Below, in pieces: positions 17,199 to 24,326 of a DNA stretch of 64,000 nt (positions are counted from its first letter, which is position 1; each line of letters starts with the position of its first letter). The stretch is taken from positions 62,001-126,000 of the forward strand of contig NZ_JAMQAW010000042.1 of assembly GCF_023701525.1 (NCBI RefSeq), in the 5' to 3' direction. The DNA comes from Streptomyces albipurpureus. GTDB lineage: Bacteria > Actinomycetota > Actinomycetes > Streptomycetales > Streptomycetaceae. The notes under the pieces are model-generated. The model did not search any database. It was not told the origin of the DNA and saw only the letters and a program-made list of their open reading frames with translations. A program made the translations under genes and the position numbers.

Positions 17199-18440
17199 AT
17201 GAAGTTCAACGACACCCTGACGACCCTCATCAAGCAGGCCCTTGAGGTCGGCGCGACGCCCGCCCTCATGGGCGAACCCGGCATCGGCAAGTCCAGCTTC
17301 GTGGAGGCCCTGGCCTACTCCATGGGCACGCAGGCATTCACGCTGCCGTGCAACCAGCTCGCCGATAAGGCCGACCTCACGGGTGCGCGCCTGGTGCCGT
17401 ACACCAAGGATGACGGCACGCAGAGCTACAAGCAGGTCTTCTACCCGCACCAGGTGATCCAGGAATGCATCGACTACGCCGAGAACAACCCGCGCGAGTG
17501 GCCGCTCCTCTTCCTCGACGAGATCAACCGCACCACCTCCGACGTCACCTCCGGCGCGCTGACCCTCGTGACGCTGCGCCGCATGGGGCACGTCGAGCTG
17601 CCCAAGAACGTCCGCATCGTCGTGGCCGGCAACGACAAAGGCAACGTCACCTCACTCGACGAGGCAAGCCTGTCCCGCTTCGCGATCTTCCACGTCGAAC
17701 CCGACGCCGCCACCCTCATGTCCGTCCTCGGCGACAACATCAACCCCTGGGTGAAGGGGGTACTCACCCAGTACCCCGGGCTCATCTTCCAGAAGTCGAC
17801 GCCCGCAGCCATCGTCGCCGACGGCCAGGACGACGACGACAACGGCAACGTCACCATGGCCGAGCTGTTCGACGGCGGCGAGGAGATGAACCAGCTCACC
17901 ACTCCGCGCACCATCGACAACCTGTCGAAGTGGCTCAACGCGGCCGACCCGCAGGAGCTGGCACGGTACCTGGCGACCCAGATCCAGATCGGCGACCGCG
18001 AGACCTCGCTGCTGAACGAGGCCATCGAGGCCTACGTCGGGGACACCACGTTCACCACGCAGCTCGTGGCCACCATCGCCCAGGACCTGGCGAGCAACGC
18101 CGGGGGCGTGCAGCAGAACCGGGTGAACGTCCCGAAGCCGAACTGCTACCAGAGCCTGAAGGCCGCGGCGACCGTGACCGCTCAGGCCGCGCTCGTCTCG
18201 ACGTTGACCGACAAAGAGAAGTCCGGATCGCTGCTGTACGCGCTCAAGGAGCGTGAGGACAACGCGCGCCTCATCCAGCAGCTGGCCCAGGCCATCACCC
18301 AGATCGAGCCGGAGCACACCCGCACGCTCATCGAGATGGTGACCAGCCAGCAGATCGACCGCCAGAACCTGGAGGCCTTCATGGAGATCGACGCTCCGAT
18401 CGTCAACCAGGCCAAGCCGGTCCTCTCGGCCTTCCTCTGA
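17199..18440 (+). CDS. MoxR-type AAA+ ATPase
   Basis: A 413-residue ATPase. Walker A is GEPGIGKSS (residues ~25-33), Walker B is LLFLDEIN (~102-109), a sensor-1 VAGND follows, and an LSRF arginine-finger context comes about 15 residues later. The Glu/Asn after the Walker B Asp and the compact size fit the MoxR clade, whose members act as chaperone-like ATPases with von Willebrand A partners. The next gene is such a partner, 110 bases downstream, separated by two strong hairpins. The pair resembles RavA-ViaA and CoxD-CoxE organisation. Here it may remodel a DNA-replication or conflict complex together with the methyltransferase and ClpB-like protein downstream. Only the ATPase and pairing are visible. 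Confidence 0.88.
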   Translation: MKFNDTLTTLIKQALEVGATPALMGEPGIGKSSFVEALAYSMGTQAFTLPCNQLADKADLTGARLVPYTKDDGTQSYKQVFYPHQVIQECIDYAENNPREWPLLFLDEINRTTSDVTSGALTLVTLRRMGHVELPKNVRIVVAGNDKGNVTSLDEASLSRFAIFHVEPDAATLMSVLGDNINPWVKGVLTQYPGLIFQKSTPAAIVADGQDDDDNGNVTMAELFDGGEEMNQLTTPRTIDNLSKWLNAADPQELARYLATQIQIGDRETSLLNEAIEAYVGDTTFTTQLVATIAQDLASNAGGVQQNRVNVPKPNCYQSLKAAATVTAQAALVSTLTDKEKSGSLLYALKEREDNARLIQQLAQAITQIEPEHTRTLIEMVTSQQIDRQNLEAFMEIDAPIVNQAKPVLSAFL

Positions 18441-18451
18441 TCGCTCGCTCA

Positions 18452-18524
18452 CCGGTGGTGGGGGCCGCTGCGGCCTGCCGTCCTTGCTGCACCTCCCCAC
18501 CACCGGCGGCGCCCTGGCGCCGCC
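18452..18524 (+). terminator. Two hairpins between the moxR-like and vWA genes
   Basis: The first stem is CCGGTGGTGGGG (18452-18463) with CCCCACCACCGG (18495-18506). The second is GGCGGCGCC (18505-18513) with GGCGCCGCC (18516-18524). They share bases and are mutually exclusive at the edge. They lie between two partner genes, so they may be partial terminators or RNA-stability elements that set subunit ratio, not a true operon end. Confidence 0.6.
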
Positions 18525-18550
18525 TTGTCCTCAGAAGGAGACCACGACCC

Positions 18551-20236
18551 ATGACGATCACCGTCACGAACCAGAAGCCGGCCGTACTCGACGCACTGCA
18601 CACGATCTCGTGCACCGGTGACTACGACCCGATGCCGGCGATCCGGCAGACTCTCGTCAACCCGCTGCTGGAGCCGTTGAACCCCAACGCCCCCGCGAGC
18701 ATCACCGACGCCCAGGGTGCTGATCTGACGGGGGACATCCCGGATCTGATCCTGAGCTGCCTCGGCGACACGCTGAACGCGGCCGGCGAGCAGACGGTCA
18801 AGGAGGTGCTCGGCCAGACCCTGATCAACTTCGACCAGGGCACACCGCTGCCGGTTGCCGAGCTCTTCGCCGTTCAGGCCGGACAGCAGAACAAGATGCC
18901 CGCACCCTCCCCGCGGGTGCTCTACACCGCGCAGGCCGATGTCCTGCCGGCCGCGAAGGCGCTGCTGGCGGGGACCGGCGAGGAGAGCGCCTTCTTCGCC
19001 TCCGTCGCCTACACCTTCCACCCCGACACCCTGGGGTTCTGGTTCCAGTCCTCCGGCGCCTTTGAAGGCTTCAAGACCTGGTTGTCCCAGCAGACTCAGG
19101 CGATGGCCAGCGCGCTGCCGCCGGCCACCGCCAAGCTGCTCAACGACTTCACGTCCCTGTCCCTGAAGGGGCTCACCGAGTCGCTGCTAGTACGCAAGGA
19201 CGACTCCGACGCCAACGACGAGCACTCCTTCGCCCGCGTACTCGTGCACATGCTCATGAACTACGTCGAGCAGCAGCGGGCCCAGGCCAGTCGGCAGAAC
19301 AACACCCTGGACACCGGCATCCTGCCGTTCACGGTCGGAGAACTGTTCTGCCCGCGCTCCCTCGTCCTGGTCAACGTCGAGGCCCATGCGCGGGCGACCG
19401 CGGCGAAGATCGCAGGGGAGTGGAACCTCATCAACCAGTCGCTGGCTTCGCCGGTGAAGGTCGTCTCGAACACGTCGCTGTCCAGGCTCACGTCACTGCC
19501 ACGGGCCGCCGCCAGGGCCGCCGCTCTGGGAGCCAAGCAGCAAGCGGGCCAGCCCGGCGGCCGCAGCGCCCAGGTGGCGTTCCGCAAGCAGCCGCCGAGC
19601 AAGCTGGACCTGTTCAAGGACATCACCCGTGTGCTGCGCCGGATGGGCAAGGTCAACAAGTCCCAGAACGTCTTCCGCACGACGAAGGCGACCTTCCTCA
19701 AGGCAAACCGCCGGAACCCGGATGACTTCAACAAGCCCGGTAGGTCAACCTCGGTGCAGTACATGCCCGACCTGCACATCTACATCGACACCTCCGGCTC
19801 GATCTCCGAGGAGAACTACCAGGAGGCGGTCATGATGCTCATCCGGATCGCCAAGAAGCTCAACATCAACCTGTACTTCAACTCGTTCAGCCACTTCCTG
19901 TCCCAGGAGGTGATGCTGCGCACGGAGAACAAGTCGACAGCTCAGATCTGGAAGGAGTTCCGCAGGATCCCGAAAGTCACGGGCGGAACCGAGTACATGC
20001 AGATCTGGCAGTACATCAACGCCAGCCGGGTACGCCAGCGCAGGCTCTCCCTCATGATCACCGACTTCGAGTGGTCGCCGCCGCGCCAGCGTCAGGACCA
20101 CCCGAAGAACCTGTACTACGCGCCGTGTTCCGCCATGGACTGGTCGACCATGGTGGACCTGGCCAAGCGCTACGCCGACTCGATGAAACACATCGACCCG
20201 AGCATTCGGCAGAGGCTCCTCGGCATGGTCGTCTGA
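18551..20236 (+). CDS. von Willebrand factor A domain protein, MoxR partner
   Basis: A 561-residue protein from the ATG at 18551, which has AAGGAG at 18535-18540. The C-terminal ~150 residues are a vWA domain with a complete MIDAS site: DTSGSIS (~414-420), the Thr in GGTEY (~477-481) and the Asp in ITDFE (~503-507). The N-terminal 400 residues are mostly helical and unlike anything I can name. A basic linker (~330-400) precedes the vWA domain. In known pairs the metal site binds an acidic group on the AAA+ ring or its client, so this is the probable adaptor for the MoxR protein encoded just upstream. Confidence 0.85.
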   Translation: MTITVTNQKPAVLDALHTISCTGDYDPMPAIRQTLVNPLLEPLNPNAPASITDAQGADLTGDIPDLILSCLGDTLNAAGEQTVKEVLGQTLINFDQGTPLPVAELFAVQAGQQNKMPAPSPRVLYTAQADVLPAAKALLAGTGEESAFFASVAYTFHPDTLGFWFQSSGAFEGFKTWLSQQTQAMASALPPATAKLLNDFTSLSLKGLTESLLVRKDDSDANDEHSFARVLVHMLMNYVEQQRAQASRQNNTLDTGILPFTVGELFCPRSLVLVNVEAHARATAAKIAGEWNLINQSLASPVKVVSNTSLSRLTSLPRAAARAAALGAKQQAGQPGGRSAQVAFRKQPPSKLDLFKDITRVLRRMGKVNKSQNVFRTTKATFLKANRRNPDDFNKPGRSTSVQYMPDLHIYIDTSGSISEENYQEAVMMLIRIAKKLNINLYFNSFSHFLSQEVMLRTENKSTAQIWKEFRRIPKVTGGTEYMQIWQYINASRVRQRRLSLMITDFEWSPPRQRQDHPKNLYYAPCSAMDWSTMVDLAKRYADSMKHIDPSIRQRLLGMVV

Positions 20237-20263
20237 CCCCCGCGCCCCCCAGAACAACCAGGA

Positions 20264-20300
20264 GCGGTGCCGTGCGAGCAACCCCGCTGACCGGCACCGC
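20264..20300 (+). terminator. Hairpin after the vWA gene
   Basis: GCGGTGCCG (20264-20272) pairs exactly with CGGCACCGC (20292-20300). It begins 28 bases after the vWA stop. Confidence 0.65.
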
Positions 20301-20347
20301 CCCTCTCGCCCATCACGGCGAGCAACCGTACTGTGGAGGATCCTCCG

Positions 20348-20546
20348 ATGCGAATCCCCGCGGATGTGCTCGCAGCCCTGTCCGACCGTACCGAGGCTGA
20401 TGACCATCGCCTGACGCTCGTCGGCCCCGCTTGCCTCCCCCCTGTACCAGCGCGTCAACGAGGTCCTCGAAGCGGTCGGCGGTCGGTGGACGAAGTCCGA
20501 GGGTGCACACCTCTTCCCCCGTCCATGCCGCCGAGGTGCTCGCCCG
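20348..20546 (+). pseudogene. N-terminal part of the methyltransferase in broken frames
   Basis: An ATG at 20348 opens MRIPADVLAALSDRTEADDH. The reading then makes sense only by changing frame near the C-run at 20437-20442, giving LYQRVNEVLEAVGGRWTKSE. A further pair of compensating shifts around 20516-20545 would give VHAAEVLA before VLAIGEVV. These pieces match the N-terminal region I expect in this plasmid/phage methyltransferase family, which usually precedes the GEVV segment. Two C homopolymers sit at the break points, so sequencing error or decay are both possible. Confidence 0.55.
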
Positions 20547-21296
20547 GTGCTCGCCATCGGTGAAGTCGTGACCCAGGGGGAGAAGCGCACCCTCGCTCAG
20601 TACTTCCCCACACCCGCACCCGTTGTCGGCCGGCTCATCGCTCTGGCCGCCCTTGAGCCCGGCATGACTGTGCTGGAGCCGTCCGCCGGCTCCGGCGCCA
20701 TAGCTACAACAGCAGCCCGCGGCGCGATCGTGGACTGCATCGAACGGGACCCCGGATACGCCGCTGTCCTGTCCGATAGGCATGTGGCACGCCGGGTGCT
20801 GGTAGCCGACTTCCTCACGGGCCCGGTCGAACCCCGCTTCGACCGGGTGCTGATGAACCCGCCCTTCACCCGTGGCACCGACATGGCACACGTTGTCCAC
20901 GCCCTGAGGTTCCTGAAGCCGAACGGGCTCCTGGTGTCGGTCATGCCGTGGACCGTCACTGAACAGACCGACAGCACGATGGCCTTCCGAAAGCTCGTGG
21001 AGCAGCGCGGTGGTCGCGTCGAAGCACTTCCCGCCCGGGCGTTCGCCCAGTCCGGGACGACCGTCGACACCGTCCTTGTCGCCATCCCGGCCACTCGTCC
21101 GGGCGGCGTGCGACCCACGGTCTGGCCGGTGCGTGACATCCCTGTTCGGGATGCGGAAGAACTCGGAAGCCCCGCCGACATCGCCACGGAGATCGTCGCT
21201 GATCTCCGCAGAGCCGTCGCCGCTTTCGAAAAGGTTGCCAGCGGGCTCACCAGACCTGCGCCCACCACCGTGCTAGACGGCATCGAGGTCAGCTGA
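20547..21296 (+). CDS. Class I SAM-dependent DNA adenine methyltransferase
   Basis: The intact frame from the GTG at 20547 gives 249 residues. SAM motif I is LEPSAGSGAIA (~43-53) and motif IV is NPPF (~104-107), the form used by N6-adenine methyltransferases. The later part has the small-domain helices usual for the solitary phage/plasmid enzymes. No restriction enzyme gene lies nearby, so it is probably a solitary enzyme that protects or marks the element. The natural N-terminus seems to be the frame-broken segment immediately upstream. If so, the annotated start is artificial and the enzyme may be inactive. Confidence 0.8.
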   Translation: MLAIGEVVTQGEKRTLAQYFPTPAPVVGRLIALAALEPGMTVLEPSAGSGAIATTAARGAIVDCIERDPGYAAVLSDRHVARRVLVADFLTGPVEPRFDRVLMNPPFTRGTDMAHVVHALRFLKPNGLLVSVMPWTVTEQTDSTMAFRKLVEQRGGRVEALPARAFAQSGTTVDTVLVAIPATRPGGVRPTVWPVRDIPVRDAEELGSPADIATEIVADLRRAVAAFEKVASGLTRPAPTTVLDGIEVS

Positions 21297-21446
21297 CCAC
21301 GCCGCTCCTCGAAACCTGTCACGGCCAGTGCCGCTTTTGACGTCCCCTGACTTTCCCTCTCACTCATCCATGTCTCTGCTCGGGACACTGTGGCGCTCCA
21401 CCGAGCGCGCCACCACGCCGAGCGACCCGCACCGAAGGAGGACCCG

Positions 21447-23354
21447 GTGGGTCTCAGCAACTTCACATCCGGCGGCTCCGACGACGACAAGGGAAACGGC
21501 GGTGGCGGCAGCCCCCCTCCGCAGGTCCCGTCCGGGGGACTGCCGTCCAGCGGTGGCAGCGCCGACGACGTCAAGGAGCTCCTCGTCGACTACAACGAGA
21601 AGTTCAAGAACGCCGATCCGACCATGTTCCGTGACCCGCTCATCGGGCAGGTCCTCTCGGTCATCATCAGCAAGACCAAGCCCAACACCCTGCTGGTCGG
21701 TTCCGCCGGCGTCGGCAAGACGAAGATCGTCGAGGACATCGCACGGCGCATCGCGCTCGGCGACACCCTCATTCCCGACCAGCTCAAGGACTACACGATC
21801 TACGAGCTGCCCATCACCAACATCATCGCCGGGACCGGCATTGTCGGCTCGCTGGAGGAGAAGGTCAAGGCGATCGTCGAGTTCGCCTCCGACCCCAAGA
21901 ACAAGGCCATCCTGTTCATGGACGAGATCCACCAGATCACCGGAGGATCCGGCAGCCACGGCGACGCCGTCGGCCGCAAAATCTCGCAGATCCTCAAGCC
22001 GGCCCTGGCCCGCGGAGACATGTCCGTCATCGGTGCGACCACCAGCACCGAGTCCCGGGCCTTCGACGAGGACCCGGCCTTCGCCCGTCGCTTCACCCGG
22101 CTCATCGTCGACGAACTCAGCGTGGAGCAGACCCTGGCCGTGATGAACACGGTCCGTCCCGGCCTGATGGCGCACTACCATCACCAGATCGGGGTCTCCG
22201 ACGACGTCCTGGCCTCGGTGGTACAGATCGCCGAAACGAACTCCCGTGCTGGCCAGCACCGGCCGGATAACGCCATCACGCTGCTCGACCGGGCGATGGC
22301 CGATCGGGTCCTGGAGCAAAAGAGACTCATCGTCCAGGCTGAGGTCGCCGGCGACACGGCACTCGCGCAACACTTGCGGTCCATGCCGCAGGTGCCGCTG
22401 ACGAACACCCGGGTGCTCGATGTCGCCAAGCGCCTGATGACCGGAAACGCCCAGCGCAAGGACCTCGACGTCGCCGCGCTGAGCGCCACGCTCACCAGCC
22501 GCCTGCAGGGCCAGGACGACGTACTCGCCAAGCTCACGGACCGTCTGGCCCGCGAAGAACTCGACCTGTTCCCGATGAGGACACCCACGACGTGGCTGTT
22601 CGCCGGGGCCTCGGGTGTGGGCAAGACCGAGGCGGTCAAGATCATCGCCGAGAAGATGACCGGCAGTGAACCGATCATCCTCAACATGACCGAATTCCAC
22701 ACCGAGTGGTCGACGTCGAAGATCATCGGCGCACCCCCCGGCTATATCGGATCGGACTCCAACCAGGAGCTCCCGTTCGACATGCTGGAGTCCAACCCCC
22801 ACCGAGTGATCCTGCTCGACGAGTTCGAGAAGGCCAACAAGGCCGTACAGCGCCTGTTCCTCTCGGCGTTCGACGAAGGCTACATCCGCAACGCCCGCGG
22901 CAAGATACTGGACTTCTCCAAGGCCCTGGTCATCTGCACGACCAACGCCGCCCGTGAATCGCTCGACGGCAAGACGGTCGGCTTCGGCAACAACCCGAAA
23001 ACCGTCTCGAACCAGAGCCTCAACAAGGCGCTGGCGCAGTCCTTCGACACCGAGCTGCTGGGCCGGTTCTCACTGATCGTAGGGTTCAACCCCATCGACC
23101 GGCAGACCTACCGGCTGATCATGACCGCCGACTACGAGCGGCAGCGCGAGCGGATCACCGAGGCCAAGCCGCGGCTGGCCCATGCGCTTCCCATGGCGAT
23201 GCCCGACGACGAACTGCGCGCGATCGAAGAGACCACCTACGTGGACTCCCAGGGTGCGCGGCCGGCGCGCAAGGCTGTTCGCGCCTGGATCGAGGACCGC
23301 CTGCTCGCTGCCCAGACTGGTGGCACATCCTCGACATCCCCGTCGGACGACTGA
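21447..23354 (+). CDS. ClpA/ClpB-like double AAA+ ATPase
   Basis: A protein of about 635 residues from the GTG at 21447, preceded by AAGGAGG at the right distance. A Gly/Ser/Asp-rich start (~1-40) leads into two AAA+ modules. The first has Walker A GSAGVGKTK (~85-93) and Walker B ILFMDEIHQ. The second has Walker A GASGVGKTE (~387-395), a pore-loop-like PPGYIGSDS and Walker B ILLDEFEK. The C-terminal domain is the ClpB D2-small type. There is no Clp N-domain repeat, no M-domain coiled coil and no obvious ClpP loop, so it is a dedicated remodelling ATPase, not the host disaggregase. It follows the MoxR-vWA-methyltransferase genes. A distant relative on the other strand carries an intein. Confidence 0.9.
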   Translation: MGLSNFTSGGSDDDKGNGGGGSPPPQVPSGGLPSSGGSADDVKELLVDYNEKFKNADPTMFRDPLIGQVLSVIISKTKPNTLLVGSAGVGKTKIVEDIARRIALGDTLIPDQLKDYTIYELPITNIIAGTGIVGSLEEKVKAIVEFASDPKNKAILFMDEIHQITGGSGSHGDAVGRKISQILKPALARGDMSVIGATTSTESRAFDEDPAFARRFTRLIVDELSVEQTLAVMNTVRPGLMAHYHHQIGVSDDVLASVVQIAETNSRAGQHRPDNAITLLDRAMADRVLEQKRLIVQAEVAGDTALAQHLRSMPQVPLTNTRVLDVAKRLMTGNAQRKDLDVAALSATLTSRLQGQDDVLAKLTDRLAREELDLFPMRTPTTWLFAGASGVGKTEAVKIIAEKMTGSEPIILNMTEFHTEWSTSKIIGAPPGYIGSDSNQELPFDMLESNPHRVILLDEFEKANKAVQRLFLSAFDEGYIRNARGKILDFSKALVICTTNAARESLDGKTVGFGNNPKTVSNQSLNKALAQSFDTELLGRFSLIVGFNPIDRQTYRLIMTADYERQRERITEAKPRLAHALPMAMPDDELRAIEETTYVDSQGARPARKAVRAWIEDRLLAAQTGGTSSTSPSDD

Positions 23355-23468
23355 ACAACGGCTGCCCGGATCGCCCGAGCGCTCCCCTTCGGGATGCTCA
23401 AGCGCAGGAGCCCTCAGCGTCCTCACCCCCACGCCTTCACAGCTCAGAAAGGCAGGTCCCTGTCGGTT

Positions 23469-23699
23469 ATGGCCTGGATAAAGACCCTCAACGCGACGTC
23501 CCCGAAGGGGCAACGAGTGGAGTACTGGCAGAACCCGGGAGGGGGATACTCCCTGGCCGAGTCCCCAGCGCAGGTACGGGTGTCCGGTCACACCGTGGTT
23601 AACGGCTGGTCATGTGATGGCGAGACGTATGCGGAGTACGCGCGCATCGTGCGCGAGGGCCACGTCCCTGTTAGCACCGACGTGTACGAAGAGGAGTGA
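23469..23699 (+). CDS. Small hypothetical protein, 76 aa
   Basis: The ATG at 23469 opens a short, well-composed protein with aromatic beta-strand patterns (RVEYWQNPGGGYSLAES, VVNGWSCDGETYAEY). No family or metal site is seen. The ribosome site is weak. It lies two bases before a small frame-broken gene and probably shares a transcript with it. Confidence 0.5.
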   Translation: MAWIKTLNATSPKGQRVEYWQNPGGGYSLAESPAQVRVSGHTVVNGWSCDGETYAEYARIVREGHVPVSTDVYEEE

Positions 23700-23701
23700 T
23701 C

Positions 23702-23913
23702 ATGAAGTGGAACGAGTGCGAGAGCGGCATGACCGTGCGGGACACCCGTACCGCAGAGTGTTCAAGGTCGTCGGTCGCCGTGGAGTTACCGACGACGGCA
23801 TCGCCACTGCCACCGACCGCGGTGCGTGGGTCGAGCAGATCGAGTCGGACTCTGACGGCATCAAGGAAAGGTGGATCGTTCACTGGTCGGACCTTGAACG
23901 CGTAGCCGACTGA
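23702..23913 (+). pseudogene. Small gene split by one missing base
   Basis: From the ATG at 23702 the frame reads MKWNECESGMTVRDTRTAE. After the GAG at about 23756-23758 the sense continues one base off as FKVVGRRGVTDDGIATATDR and on to the TGA at 23911-23913. Adding one G after that GAG would give AEVFKVVG and a continuous protein of about 70 residues. The lesion is of the same kind as at 7.2 kb. Function unknown. Confidence 0.65.
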
Positions 23914-23929
23914 CCCTCCGGGTCGTCGG

Positions 23930-23953
23930 GCGCACCCCTTGCCGGGTGCGCCT
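23930..23953 (+). terminator. Hairpin terminator
   Basis: GGCGCACCC (23930-23938) and GGGTGCGCC (23945-23953) form a nine-base stem around a six-base loop, followed by TTCCTT. It ends the small genes at 23.5-23.9 kb. Confidence 0.75.
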
Positions 23954-24153
23954 TCCTTGTCAGTCCCTTGGATCTCGATGCCGGTGATGCTGCCGTCGAC
24001 GGTCCCGGCCGGCGCTGTGACTCGCCATCGAAGTGAGATCAGCCGCCGATGAACGACCACACGCCTGGGTGACGCGCGGCCTCCGGGGAGTGGCTTTGCC
24101 GCGTACCCCGGATTCAGAGGCCTGACGGACCCTGACGGATGGGTTGAGGGAGA

Positions 24154-24191
24154 ACGGGCGGGGCTCGCCGACTGAGGAGAGCCCCGCCCGT
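24154..24191 (+). terminator. 13-bp hairpin in the gap before the helicase gene
   Basis: ACGGGCGGGGCTC (24154-24166) pairs exactly with GAGCCCCGCCCGT (24179-24191). It sits 135 bases before the helicase start, within a 413-base gap (23914-24326) holding no gene I can support. It may terminate read-through, or act as a leader structure if the promoter lies upstream of it. Confidence 0.6.
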
Positions 24192-24326
24192 GTCCGTACC
24201 TGCCCCCGGGACCCAGCCCTGTCGCGGCGCATCCGCTCGCCTTCGACTGCTTATCGGAACTGCTGTGCGAAGCGATTCAAGCTCTCTCTCAATCGGCCTC
24301 TCGAACCACCGAAGAAAGGCAACGAC

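Noticed and set aside
21360..22802. 480-aa minus-strand frame opposite the Clp-like gene
   Set aside because: Shadow frame; the plus strand carries two complete AAA+ modules with a good ribosome site.
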